64,000 nt of DNA from Pycnopodia helianthoides (GCA_032158295.1 CM063243.1:8812948-8876947); one strand, 5' to 3'. Positions 11,311 to 23,110 are shown, numbered from the stretch's first letter. Notes: generated from the letters alone by a model not told the origin. Made by a program: numbers and translations.

Positions 11311-13504
11311 TTGGGAGACAAGGACTCACATCGGGGTAAATTTATTATCCTAGTTGGGATAATTTAGATGACAACAATAACAGTGATGAGATACACAACA
11401 AATATTCTTCCCGTTTGCTTTTTAAAAAATTGAGTTTCCAATGACCGAATTTAGGGAATTTAAGCACAACGGAGGGCAGCTAATCGAGGCAGGTTTTACC
11501 CAAACTAGAATAATCTAGATGCCAGCAATAATATGATAGTGATGAAATGCACAATGAGTATTAGGCAGAATATTTTTAAAATATGTTTAGCGTCCTGCCT
11601 TTTTGAAAAAAAGAAAGAAGGAGGGCCTTTTAAAAAAAATAAAATTCAAAAATGGCCGCCTGAAACATTTTTCAAGACAACCGGTTGGAATAGCTTTTTT
11701 CGGTGTGCTTAAGTCTAAAAATATTGTTTTATTTATTTGAAGAAAAAAACATTTTTGTCAGAGATCGTTAAAATTTATCCTTTTTTTCTTCATTTTAAAT
11801 GAAGAAAAGATAAAAGAAAGAAAAAAGAGGCGGCCTCTAAGAGGAAACAAGTGGGGACGCTAAACATGTATGTTTTTTTATTTGGCCCTTATTCTAGTAT
11901 AAAAAAAAAAAATCAAATTTCCAATGACCACATTTAGGAAATATACACACAACAGATTATTATTCTAGTATTTCTTTTTTTTAAATAAAATTTCCACCGA
12001 CCACATTTAGGAAATATACACACAACAGAGCAGGAGTTGGTTCAGCGTACTTTAGGATCGGAGTCTTCTTGGTCATGCCCTCCCCCCTCACCCCTTCCTC
12101 CTCCACCCTCCCCTCATACTACGCATTGTATGTTCCACCTTCATGTACCCTAGGCCCCTTTCAGACATGCAGATGTGTCTGAAAGAGCAAACTAATGTGG
12201 AGAAATAGGTAGTATAGGTAGAGACTATACCGTACCCAATCTTATTAGCTCTGGATTGGGTTTTAAGGGGAGAAGGGTTGCAAGCCATGTAAGGTTTGCA
12301 ATAGCCTGGCACGCTGCCGTTTTTTTTCTTTTTATGAGTACATATTATCCCGAGGGAGACAAATTGCCCTGAGCACTGCAATTCACAGGCTCTCCATAGC
12401 AGGTGATGGGCGCTAATAATTTGTCGGGTTTTGCCTAAGTTGCACATTTAGAGGCAATCTTGTTAGACTGACTGGCGACGCAGTCAATTGGCTCAGACGG
12501 TGCAGCTTCACGAGGTGTCGGGGGGGGGGGAAGGGGGGGGGGTGGGGAAACGGCATCGCGTGACTGGCTGCGCCACTGCGAGCTGGGGCTTTTGTTTTCG
12601 CGGGGCAGTGCCCACTGCCGTCATTGAACGCACCTCCCTTTGAGGAGGTCAGAATAATAAGTGTAAAATAACACGTTCGGTTGCTTTAATACTAAGTCAT
12701 ACCGGGGGGAAAAAAAGGCAATCACAAATGGGCACTGAGGTAGGCAATTTAAAAATATAAAAAAAAATATCTGAGAGGCCTTGAAGTTTTAATAAATGAT
12801 GATGTGGTTTGTTGCAAACTGGAGGATGTGAAAGAATTTACTATCCCAAAGAAGTAATGATGTATTAAATATTTAATAGTAAAAACCAGTAAAAAAAAAA
12901 TGATCTTGTCATGTCATAATGGCCTGTTGCTTCTCAAGATCATTTGTAAGCCGCTGCAGGCAAGATTTGTCATTATGGCTTCAAGTTCACTGTTATTTTT
13001 CTTTGATAAAGTAAGGTCCTCTGCAAGGTGCAGTTTGTGTGATTGTTTGCATCACAGTTTGGCTGTACTTATTTTCATCTTTACATAGTAACCAGGGCTA
13101 TGATATTAGCATCGGAGGCAGAAGTGATGTTGCAATTCTTTGAGGGGGGGGGAGTAGCTTCGGGTTGGCTGTACTATTATTATTTTTTTTTTAAGAGTTT
13201 GCAGTATTAAGAGGAAAGAAAATCCTCAGTGCTTTCATTTTCAGACAAGATGTATTACATTGAATAAAAAAGGAGGGAGCATTTGAGATGAGAAAGTTGA
13301 TATGAACAAATATTATTCAAGCCTATCTATATTGTCTCAACTCTTTTCTCCGGGCCATAGACATATCTAAATTTAGTTTGATATGAAAGCCTCATTGCCC
13401 TACATTCTTTTTTATTAGTTTCTTGTCCGGTTTGTGCACTTTTTCGCCTTTTGTTGTTGATCCTGTATCTAGATATTTGATCTTTTTTTTTTTTCCTTTC
13501 ACAG
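11311..13504. other. gene-free stretch upstream of the first recognised PPP1R21 exon
   Basis: It contains two related segments near 11890-11960 and 11960-12030 sharing the block TTCCAATGACC/TTCCACCGACC followed by ACATTTAGGAAATATACACA, with a third, weaker relative near 11435. G-runs lie at about 12519-12543. The expected preceding PPP1R21 exon was searched for by eye and not found. Confidence 0.45.
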
Positions 13505-13603
13505 TGTCGCGCCTTGCAGAAGCGTCTTGCTCTCGCTGAAAAGGCAAAAGAGAAACACATGGAGGAACTCCAGGCGGCCCATAAGAATGTCACACAGCTG
13601 CAG
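13505..13603 (+). CDS. PPP1R21: PPP1R21 internal coding exon (coiled coil), antepenultimate exon of the gene
   Basis: The exon has 99 nt (33 codons) and phase-0 ends, after a T-rich tract with TTTCACAG and before GTAGGTTT. It encodes CRALQKRLALAEKAKEKH and continues to QAAHKNVTQLQ. This matches the segment CRAL.KRLALAEK near the C-terminus of vertebrate PPP1R21, including the downstream junction, because the next exon starts DELQTTTR as in the family. The heptad pattern and high Lys/Glu/Gln content indicate coiled coil. PPP1R21 is a PP1-associated protein and subunit Fy-2 of the FERRY complex, which links Rab5 early endosomes to mRNAs and ribosomes. The C-terminal coiled coils are the elongated part of that complex. 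Upstream exons must lie left of this one, probably outside the window. Confidence 0.9.
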
Positions 13604-13667
13604 GTAGGTTTTAGCTTTATAAAGGGAGGTTGGCGAAGGGGGAAGGCTCAGATTTGAAGAGGCCATC

Positions 13668-13699
<32 letters not shown>

Positions 13700-14088
13700 G
13701 TAACTAGTTTTTATATAGCAGTTTATCTACAGATGTCTCAAAGCGCTTATCATTATATATTCAAGGGAGGGCTACACTTAACTGATTTAGGCTTGTCGAC
13801 CAAAATCAACTGTCATCAGGGGCACGTTGCCACCTGCTCCTGGGGCTGAAACAGGCTTATACCCCCCCTTCACAGACCCTAAGGATGTAGGCATGGGTAT
13901 CATCCACTAGGAGCCTGGCTGAGTGGTAGAACAGATTGCACTACCTTCCCAACTTGTTATGAGCAATTATGGTTAAGTGCCTTGCTCAAGGGCACAAGTG
14001 TCACGACCGGGATTCGAACCCACACTGCTGCTGCTGACGACAACGGAGCTTCGGTCCGGTGAACTAGACCGCTCGGCCACGACGGGCC
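13668..14088 (-). mobile_element. tRNA-headed SINE (GTCGTGGCCGAGCGG type), minus strand
   Basis: Read on the minus strand from 14088 it begins with a tRNA-Leu/Ser-like head (GTCGTGGCCGAGCGGT, then GTGTGGGTTCGAATCCCGG as B box). A body follows with GACACTTGTGCCCTTGAGCA, and then a tail with AAGCGCTTTGAGACATC and an (ATT)n repeat at 13668-13700. The related copy at 46012-46333 shares the head and body. Confidence 0.8.
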
Positions 14089-14760
14089 ACAAATTCTTGG
14101 TGATTTGTTCAATCTAAACGACATTGAATTTGAACTTTTGACTGGCACAACGAACTCCTCTTTATGTCGAGACACATTTGTTTTTGATGTTTGATGCAAA
14201 ATGTGCCTCTCCATCTTGATCCCACTTGACCTAAAATGAGGCGGACATGTTTGAGGGGCAGCCAGATCCTCGTGTGAGTCTCGTGCTTATGCAGAGCTCA
14301 AGTCCTTGTACGTTGGCCGGGGGGGGGGGCATCCTGTCTCAACCTCAAAAGAAATATACTTACATATAAACGACATCAATGCATAAATCAATATGTCATT
14401 AAAGAGACAAGTAAAGAACTCTGTTGAGTCATCATGTTTAGGTTAAGTTCCTCAAAGCAGTTTAAATCACCTGCTTGTAAACTTTTTTGTTAACCTTTTT
14501 TTTTTCATGGCCTTAATTTTACAGTTTATTTTGTTTGATGATATCTACTTTATCAAAGTCATAGAATACAAAAGCAAGTTTCAGATACCATGTGTACACA
14601 AATTGTGATATTTCTACAGTAGAAGTAGAGAGGGGTCAAATGCAGTTTTGTGATGCATTCGGTTTTTTTGAATAGAAAGAGTCTAAAAGATAAAAATGTA
14701 TACTTTATAGTAAAAAAAACTAGAAGCTGGGGAAATGGGGTTTTAAAGTTAAAATAAAAA

Positions 14761-15016
14761 GTTGCTTCCCCTTAAGGTGATCCCTTGGCTGCCGCTTCCC
14801 AGGTTGTATTTAAAACTTGGGTGTGATCACTGGCTGCAAGGCAGTTACAGGTTGTATGGCTTCTGACTGGCACCCCCGAACAAAGATATTGACAAAATAG
14901 GGAGACCGCCAACATTAGGGCTAGATAGCTCAGTTGTTAGAGCGCCGGCACGTTAATCCGGAGGTCGTTGGTTCAAATCCTGCTCTAGTCAATTTTTCTT
15001 CGTTCGACCCAAAATT
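14761..15016 (+). mobile_element. tRNA-derived SINE, long form (copy S2)
   Basis: One of the most complete copies. A 5' body starts at GTTGCTTCCCCTTAAGGTGA and contains CTGCCGCTTCCCAGGTTGTA. The tRNA-like segment at 14919-14990 folds into acceptor, D, anticodon and T arms (GGCTAGA pairs with TCTAGTC; B box GGTTCAAATCC), followed by a T-rich tail ending CGACCCAAAATT. The anticodon stem is imperfect (C opposite T) and position 33 is not T, so it is not a functional tRNA gene. Confidence 0.85.
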
Positions 15017-15150
15017 ATTTTATAATTTACCAGTCAGTTTCCCTTGTGGGTTGTTACTTTATACCTAAAGTTAGTACAGTTATCCCCCCCCCCCCCGGGC
15101 CCATTCTTAAAAGGGTTTGAAGGAAAAACTCCTTCACCTAGCCTCAATTC

Positions 15151-15217
15151 CAACCCCCACCCCACCCCACCCCCACCCCCATCCCCACCCCCACCCCCAC
15201 CCCCACCCCCACCCCCA
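15151..15217. repeat. (CCCCCA)n tract
   Basis: About eleven CCCCCA/CCCCA units. The minus strand is G-rich and could form a G-quadruplex. The unit is not the metazoan TTAGGG telomere motif. ORFs across it (proline-rich or GWGWG) are artefacts. Confidence 0.9.
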
Positions 15218-16589
15218 TTGGAAGGAAAAGTAGAATATCCATTTTGATATCACGATGGCCGAAACAAAACTGTTGATTGCCAAGAGTGTCAAGATAAAAA
15301 GCACACGCTCCCTAGCGGAACTGCCTCTCAAAGTGACATTCTTGTCCGTTCCTCCATTACGGGCTAGTCTCAGAGGACACGGCACAGGTTTCAACCTAAA
15401 ACCCTTTTCCACTGAAAAAAAAGCGGCTTCACAACAAGCAAAAGGACACATAGAATAACAAACAACTCCCGTTTATAGATAAGATCATGTGTTGGGGAGT
15501 GTTGTTGTTCACTCGGTTTATTGGTTGATCGAGGTGCGCCCGAAGGAAAACCTTAACCACTTGGTTAGAACTCCGCCAAGCTTCCTGCTAAGTTAGGTAC
15601 ATATTCATTCACACCCCTAGGGTTAAATAATATAATACACATTATGTATAGGCTTAAAGCTCTTAAGAATGTAAAGTACATTGGGCTCTTCCATTTTTTT
15701 TTAAGGAGGGGTTTCCTGGCAAAGCCAAACGGGTTTACAACAAATTTTTTATCTGTTTTTTAATTGGAGAGTTAGAGTGTTGACTTGATTTTGTTTCATT
15801 GGCATCTGGTAGGAGTTGGGAGAGTTGATTTGCTGGGAAGGGGGCTTTCAGGTGTGTAGGGTGAGGGTTTAGAGTTTGTCATCTTCCTTGGGCAGGACAA
15901 AAAAAAATGGATGATCTGCACTATTTAGGGACTATTTTATTGGCCATTTCTCTTGTCAACTCTTGAGTAATAAAGTGCAAGTCGACCCCCATTTATATCA
16001 AGAGCCCTAGTGGGACTCGGGATGTGTGCCGCCGGGTGTCACTCAAACTATCTAGTTACTAATGCCAGCCCCCTCCGTTTGAAAAAATCTGGAACAATGT
16101 ATTCAATGGCCTTCCCTTGAGTCCAGAGAGAGCTACATAAGAGCAACCCCTTGACAACTTTTTTTATGAAAAAAAAGAGGGGGAAAGACAAAAAAAAAGG
16201 TGTCCCCTCCTGCTCTTGTATCTGCTTTGAGAGTGCAGTGAACTTGGAGGTGTTGTTGTCATGGCCCATGGTGTGGTGGACATCAGGAGTCATCTGGCTG
16301 GGGGACTGGGGGAAGTCTTTGTTTGACCGTAGCGTCATCTCCAGTGTAAAGAGTCTGATATGTGATGTGTTTTAAAAAGAGTGTACGTACTTTTTACAGT
16401 ATGAAGAAAATGTGGAGGAATTTTTCACTGCCTAGAACTTCCCCCCCCCCACAACCCCCCAAGTCACACAAAGCAATAACTGCCATGTCTATTTTTTATA
16501 TAATGAAAAGGACCTTTTGGGGGTAGATCTCACTCCCGTTTTGGTTAGTGGTTTATGAGTTAAGGTTTGGGTTTTGGGTGAGTGTAGAA
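15218..16589. other. gene-free intronic stretch
   Basis: Only short ORFs without recognisable similarity, and C-runs near 16441. No exon, RNA gene or clear element was seen. Confidence 0.45.
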
Positions 16590-17520
16590 TGTCTCCTGTA
16601 CTGTGGTGTCACATACCTGTTCTGTTCCCTATAGTGGGGGGAGGTGGGTACAGAATAAGGATGGTGGGAGGGGCAGATTCCCTCAGTGTGTGGTTACACA
16701 TCGTAAGTGTGCTATTCCCCATAGTGGGAAGAGGTAGGGGCTGGTGGGGTGGTGGGGGGAGGGGCAGATTTCCCTACTGTGTTGTTACACATCGTAAGTG
16801 TGCTATTCCCCATAGTGGGAAGAGGTAGGGGCTGGTGGGGTGGTGGGGGGAGGGGCAGATTTCCTACTGTGTTGTTGCACATCGTAAGTGTGCTATTCCC
16901 CATAGTGGGAAGAGGTAGGGGCTGGTGGGGTGGTGGGGGGAGGGGCAGATTTCCCTACTGTGTTGTTACACATCGTAAGTGTGCTATTCCCCATAGTGGG
17001 AAGAGGTAGGGGCTGGTGGGGTGGTGGGGGGAGGGGCAGATTTCCCTACTGTGTTGTTGCACATCGTAAGTGTGTTATTCCCCATAGTGGGAAGAGGTAG
17101 GGGCTGGTGGGGTGGTGGGGGGAGGGGCAGATTTCCCTACTGTGTTGTTACACATCGTAAGTGTGCTATTCCCCATAGTGGGAAGAGGTAGGGGCTGGTG
17201 GGGTGGTGGGGGGAGGGGCAGATTTCCCTACTGTGTTGTTACACATCGTAAGTGTGCTATTCCCCATAGTGGGAAGAGGTAGGGGCTGGTGGGGTGGTGG
17301 GGGGGGGGGAGGGGCAGATTTCCCTACTGTCTTGTTACACATCATAAGTGTGCTATTTCCCATAGTGGGAAGAGGTAGGGGCTGGTGGTTGGGGGGGGGG
17401 GCAGATTCCTTTATTGTGTTGTTACACATTATAAGTGTTCTATTCACCATAGTGGCAAGAGGTAGGGGCTGGGGGAGGGGGAAGATTTCTTGACTGTGTT
17501 GTTACATTTCATAAGTGTGG
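16590..17520. repeat. G-rich minisatellite, about 91-bp unit, about ten copies
   Basis: The unit contains GTAAGTGTGCTATTCCCCAT, AGTGGGAAGAGGTAGGGGCT, a GGTGGGGTGGTGGGGGGAGG block and CTACTGTGTTGTTACACATC. Units between about 16690 and 17330 are nearly identical; those at both ends are degraded. Because 91 is not divisible by three, ORFs through it rotate frame and are not credible genes. The + strand has very high G-quadruplex potential. Confidence 0.9.
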
Positions 17521-17765
17521 GGGAAAGTATGGTTAATATGTGTAATGAAAGCTTGCTCTATTTCTATTATACACTGCACAATCTCACAAACAACGGATAA
17601 CGTTCAGAACCCTTGCATTCCCCCTCTATCGGAAAACCCCCACAAATGATTGGTTTGATACATTAAATCATGGAGTACAAAATGTTGTCTTTGCCCCTCT
17701 TGACACCCCCCCCCCCCACCTAAAAGAAAATTTATTTATAATGTCTGGTTTTTAAGCTACTGTGT

Positions 17766-18077
17766 ATGTTCCATAGTGCACAATCTGAGGCATTCCTGTG
17801 TTTTGATAATGTTGTATTTTCCGTAGTGTTACACTTCACAATTTGTAGCACGTGTGATCCTCATAAAATGCTACAATACCATGATCCCGAAGTTCCCCTT
17901 AGTGACAACATGGTACGGCCTGAATCAAACAGTGAAACAGCGGGGCAGGAACAAACCATTCCCAGTCCGAGGGTATACCACCTGCGTTCAACCCAAATCA
18001 AATTCATGGGGCGTGAAATGACAAAGGAGTACAACTCCCTGCGTGCTGTAACGCTGTACCAGAGATCATTGACCTAG
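17766..18077 (+). other. unassigned 103-codon open frame in intron
   Basis: This is non-repetitive sequence that stays open for 312 nt with a mixed amino-acid composition (for example VRPESNSETAGQEQTIPSPR and MGREMTKEYNSLRAV). I do not recognise the product. No convincing splice sites or promoter were identified, and it may be chance or a decayed transposon ORF. Confidence 0.15.
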
Positions 18078-18639
18078 AGTTTCAGTTCAAGGTTTGTCAT
18101 GTATTCAGGGTGGAAGGGATTTAGGGGATATTTTGCGGTAACAAATTTTTAAGTAGTGAGCTTCCTGCCTGAGGTGTGTGCATAGTAACCTCCTTCACAG
18201 CTGTGCCGCAATTTTTAAACTCAAAGACCTTCAAACCAGTCAGCAGGTCTTATTGAACGTTTTTTTTTATAGGGACAGAGTTTGCTCTGGCTGAGATCCT
18301 CTAACACTAACAGGATCCATGGTTCAGTCACCAAATCTTCATTGCAAAGGGGACCGGCTCGGTTTTCTATGATGGTGTTACTTGTTTTGTTTTTCCATCT
18401 TTTTCTCAGGTCATACACTGTGAGGAAAAGGGTCTCTTCAATTTGATTGAAATCACTGATTACTAAAAATCCTTCTGTACAATGGGTACATTGATGGCTT
18501 TTACCATGGAGCTATGCTTTTACTGTAAACTTGATACTCATTTTTGCTTAGCATTTCAGTATAAGGGGGGGGGGAAGCATTATTTTGTATTGTCCTTGCA
18601 TTTACACAAAGACCAGTAGTTTTCCGCTTTAAGTAGAAG

Positions 18640-20420
18640 ATGTTGGTTCATTGACATAGCACTAGTGTGTGTATATTTACACATTCAAGGGTCGTGGCAG
18701 ATTTGACCCTAGAGAAGTTCAAGTTCAACCTGCGGCAGCTCCTAAGTTCATCAACACTTCACGGTTGCCAAGGGCAAGGCCACGGAAGGTCATCGTGACT
18801 TTCAGTGCAAGGAAACCGAGGTAGAAGTGCGGGAGTAGCTTCGGCTATTCTCAGTCGGGGAAATTGATGACAAATTAAGATGGTGGAGGCGAAGCGTGTT
18901 TATGGTCAGTTTTTGGAAAATGTGACCCAGTGTGACTTGATTGGGGTCTAGCTGGGCACAACACCTGTGCGTGTGAAGTGTACACTTTGTCTCCATGGGC
19001 ACGGCACTGTAGGGACTGCATTGCATGGGCCCTGGCAGACACATTAGCCAAGCCCCAGGGGTCCCTCTGCACAAGCACTAACTTACGTGCCTCACACAAT
19101 GGAGTCATGTGTAGGGTGAATTGTCAAGTCTTTGCCCTCCTCCTGCGCAAGCATTCTCCAGTCCTCATCGCAGTGCTTGGCAACCAGGTTAGTTAAAAGC
19201 CAGCCAGCTAGACAATCATAGCTCATTTTTTTTTTGCTGTCGGGATCGAGTCTTTCTGCACCGCACCAACTGTGGCCGCCATTTCCAGCCTGGCAGGACT
19301 ACCATGCATCATGGCCAAAGTCGAGAGGAAAAGCCGGCATGGATCATGGAGAGACAACATGGGTGACTAGCGGGTTGTTTGCACTTTTTGTATGGGCCGG
19401 GCCTGGGGCAGCCGTACTTTTTCCTGCAGGCACCGTACTTTGCCTGCCGTCACACCGGGACTAGCTGTACTTTCAGACAGTGATGAACTTTATCCCGCAC
19501 TTTCTTTGTTGCGTGCCAACCTGTCCATATAGGGACTCGTCAGAATGGGAGTTGAAAAGTGGGCCGAGCATTCGGGCTTCTCTTTTGTCCTGGTATGACC
19601 TGGTCGTCCCCTTTGTTAGTGACTTCCTGTTCAGACTCGCTGACAATACCCACACAAGGATCATATCTCCTCCTGATCTGTGTACAACCAGGCGTGACTT
19701 AATGCTCTTGTGTATTGCCACTACAGTTGTGCAGTTCTTGTTTTCGTTCTCTCTTTTACGCGGGCCAACTTGAGCGAGCAGGTCTTTTATTGGAGTATCT
19801 GACATGCATGGCTGGCTGTGTTTAACTTGTTTTTCCAACCCAAGTGGGTTGCTGGTCATGCCGCATTAAACTTTGATTCAATAATGGGAGAAGGGGGGGG
19901 GGGGAAGAAAGAAAAAAATCTTTCAGATATTTATTTCCCAGGCTTTGCTTTAGAAATTTCTTTGCACACAAAATTGTTGAAGCAATTGTCAAACTTTCAC
20001 CTGGGAAACATGTTTGACGACGTCGTTAACCCCCAACCCTCCAAGTGGTCGGATGTCGATAAAGTATCAAGAAAATAACTGAGTGCGTGCACAATAGCAA
20101 GTGAAAGTTGGGGATAAACGGTTACGATCGATACGAATGTAGCCTCAGTTATCTGCTCGATAGCGAGACATCAAGAATGTTTGTTTCCATCACATTGCGC
20201 AGCCGGGGAAACAAAACGCAGAATCAATATAAATGTGAACAAACCACCTGGGTTTGTCTATATTTGTATTTTATCGCAGCGAGCGTCTACCGCGGTCATC
20301 GGGAGACGAGGGGGTATTGCACTTGCCGTAGTGATATAAATAGCAACTCGGCGTCGGTGAATGAACGCTGCCTTCACCCCCATCTACAGAATATTTACTG
20401 TTTTCAAGAGATTTGAACTT
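18640..20420. other. low-repeat, GC-richer intronic block
   Basis: Sequence of balanced composition without SINE or MITE signatures. It includes a short open segment near 18696-18815 (RFDPREVQVQPAAAPKF in + frame, ending at a TAG) and several short ORFs on both strands, none recognised. It could hold regulatory DNA or an alternative first exon; see the TATA motif at 20335. Confidence 0.3.
20335..20343 (+). promoter_or_regulatory. candidate TATA motif (TATAAATAG)
   Basis: A near-optimal TATA box lies in a CG-containing block and is followed by CTCGGCGTCGGTGAATGAAC. No gene start is recognised downstream, so this is only a motif-level call. Confidence 0.15.
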
Positions 20421-21752
20421 CATCCAAAAAAGTCGTTAATGGTTGATTTTAGGGATAGAATATCATTGGTTCGGGAAAAAAGTAAGTTCATTCGAATCGT
20501 CTAGTTTTCAATCAAACACACTGTACAACCAGCCTGTAAAAACGTTGTCCTGTTTTTTAGTATAAACAGCTAAAAGTAGCTCATGTTTTGTCAAGAGTTT
20601 TTGTGCCTGTTCTTAAACAGGTTATATTTTTAGACTGCTACAGTTGTAGTAAGCAATATCGATGGGGAGATCTTTAAATGCTTGTCTTTTAAATTTAATT
20701 CTAGAGAAACGGCGCTGGCAAAATTATATTTTTAATAATGAGCTTCCACATTAAAATGAATTTCTTTTTTTTTTTGATTACCAATTCTATACCTGGCTTT
20801 TAATTGGAAATGGATAATCAAAATGCTGATCTTGCTTGTTGTCTTTAATGACCTGCATTTTATGTTGCTGTAAACTTGAATAGTAATAATATTAAATTAG
20901 GATTAATATTGCGCCCTTACATAGAAATCATTAAAAGTGCATAATACGAATTTAAAATGCACAGAATGGGAAAAAAAAAGATAAACTAACTGATCACAAG
21001 GCCAGTGCCTAAACCACAGTATGGGGATTCGTCTGTCCCGCCAACAGAGAACTAACAGTTACTTAACACGTTGACTGCCGGTCATTTTATTCGTAGTGCG
21101 TTCCCATTGGCCAAGTGCGGTGCGCATAAGTGCGGTGCGCATGCGCGCATACCAAATAGGTACTATACACAAAACAAAATTGAACATGCACATTCTAAGG
21201 TCGATGTCCTTACCACTGCCAGAAGTGTATGTGTTGCGTGCTCAGTGATGCCAGTGTATTTAAATAACAATACAAAGCCCTTTCATTCTCTACGAGTATA
21301 CTCGTAGTGGCAGAATCCGTCTAACCCGTTACTACGAATATACTCGTAGGCGGCAGTCAACGTGTTAAAACATAAGCCTAACCCTGCCGGCATCAGTAAC
21401 GTTTGGATCTTTTCAGTAGATAGATGCCTCTAACCCTACCTATGTAAAAAAAAAAATTAAACTAGCTGGCAAGGCAACCCTACAAGAAAAACAAACAAAA
21501 GGACACAAAAAAACACAAAAGTGCGGCATTAAACAGATGTTGTTGTTTTTTCTCACGTAAGAAGCGATTTTCCGTTCGCTACATATATATATATATATTC
21601 AAAGGTAGAGCATTCCACAGCTTAGGGGCTGCCACAGAGAAAGCCCTATCACCAAATGTAGGCAACGTCTTACTAGACAGGAATTCATTCATGGCTTACA
21701 ATTCTACATTCAACTTTTAAAGGGAAAGTATGTCCATGTTTAATTGGTATCA

Positions 21753-22247
21753 GGGGTCGATTTCACAAAGCAACAAGATTCATCTTAAAGGCAAAGTACA
21801 CTTTTTTTCTTTTGGGATCATTTGATTGTTTTAATCCTACATAAATGTAGATATATACAATAAAACTAAGCTGTGAAAATTTCATATCAAAAGGTGGTCG
21901 CGTTTTTGAAATATCGCTAAAATAAGAATAATCCGTAATAGGAATACACAATCTGATCTCAGATTCAAATTTGGGGGGGATAAAAACTGACATCTTTTTT
22001 TCATAGCCACATTATTTTGAATTGAAATATTTCTCAAAATGCTTTCTACTATCGAAAGTTGCTGTACTTCTTATTAAGTTTTAATTGCCATTAATTTTAA
22101 GAGTGATTACCAATCGTATACCTTCCCTTTAAGATGAGTTGTAAGTATCACCATAGTGATTTGTATCGTGACATCACACTTTGCTTAATAGCAATTAAGA
22201 CTGATTTTCAGTTAAGAGCAATCTTAAGTCTTTGTGAAATCAGGCCC
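21753..22247. mobile_element. MITE (GATTTCACAAAG termini), interrupted by another element
   Basis: The left end GGGGTCGATTTCACAAAG and the right end, inverse of GGGCCTGATTTCACAAAGAC, form terminal inverted repeats. The inner arms also pair: ATTCATCTTAA against TTAAGATGAGT flank the inner insertion at 21789-22128. Without that insertion the element would be about 150 bp. Confidence 0.65.
21789..22128. mobile_element. TTAA-flanked MITE nested in the preceding MITE, 340 bp
   Basis: Direct TTAA copies lie at 21785-21788 and 22129-22132. The ends AGGCAAAGTACAC and (inverse) AGGGAAGGTATAC are matched inverted repeats, as in piggyBac-type elements. The interior has CAATAAAACTAAGCTGTGAA and AAAGGTGGTCGCGTTTTTGA, which recur in the related element at 37798. 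No transposase ORF. Confidence 0.7.
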
Positions 22248-22851
22248 ATGGCTTATTATGATTGTGGCAACGGAAACAAGTGATAGTTTTAACAGTAATC
22301 CGGACGGAAATGTTTCTCTGGTTCTGGTGTGTGAACTTTACAAATCAGTAAGCTTTCAGATTGAAACCAATCAACTTGATCATTGATAGCTAGCAACTGT
22401 CTCCGTTGTCTTTCAGTTTGTATGCCTCAGTAAATGACAGGCTACTTGATGCATTGTAGGGGCTGAGGGCAGAAGTCCACATTGCTTGAAATATCCTTGG
22501 GGGGGGGGAAAGTTCCTCATGTTTCAAAACATTTTTGCCACCGATTGTGCTTACACTTTTCTAAGTTCAACCCTCGGAGAGTGCAATAGACGTGACATTC
22601 TCAATGGGCCATCATTAAAAAGAAGAATACTAGCCAAGTGCATTAAAAAAAACGCATTAAAAGTACAGCAAAGTACAGGCATAAGCGATTACATAAATTA
22701 TGCATTGAGACAGGTAAGAACAAACAGGAAGCAAAACCATTAAATGAAAGGTAAGTTTTTTTTTTAAAGCGGGGTGGGGGGGGAGAGAGACAATTAGCAA
22801 TTAAAAAGTCATTGTCAGTATGCTGTCAGTTACAAAGTAAATATACCTTAA

Positions 22852-23110
22852 AGGGTGTGCACATCCACAAAGCATTAAATCTTATATTTTATGGAGATTG
22901 CATTCTCTGATTTTCATCAGCTTTGGGTTTGAAGAATGGGGGCACACCTCGAAAAATTGTGCAGCTGTTTTTTTTTTTATAAGTCTTGAATTGCTATGGA
23001 AATTATGGCACAAAATGTAAACATTTTCCAATATGACCAGTGTAGAATCTTGCCTGCCATAAAGCTTATGTTGGGTCACATAAAGTGCAGAACACTGGTC
23101 TTAAACAGTT
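22852..23110 (+). mobile_element. TTAA-type element (GGGTGTGCAC family), partial
   Basis: Starts TTAA-AGGGTGTGCACATCCACAAA at 22848 and ends near a block GGTCACATAAAGTGCAGAACACTGGTC. The same pair of blocks occurs at 23930 and, inverted, at 10673. The right terminus is not resolved. Confidence 0.5.

Noticed and set aside
14919..14990. Functional tRNA gene
   Set aside because: It folds like a tRNA but has a mismatch in the anticodon stem, no T at position 33, and is embedded in a repeated SINE with further copies.
15151..15217. Telomere-like repeat
   Set aside because: CCCCCA/CCCCA differs from the metazoan TTAGGG repeat and is short and internal.
15044..15451. Proline-rich and GWGWG ORFs
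   Set aside because: Translation of the (CCCCCA)n tract.
16574..17493. ORFs of 63-96 codons with GRGRGWWGGGG or PPPHQPLPLPT repeats
   Set aside because: The 91-bp unit is not a multiple of three, so the frames rotate; G-rich minisatellite only.
19473..19859. 128-codon minus strand ORF with an overlapping + strand ORF
   Set aside because: No recognisable domain, no promoter or splice context; both strands being open over the same stretch suggests chance.
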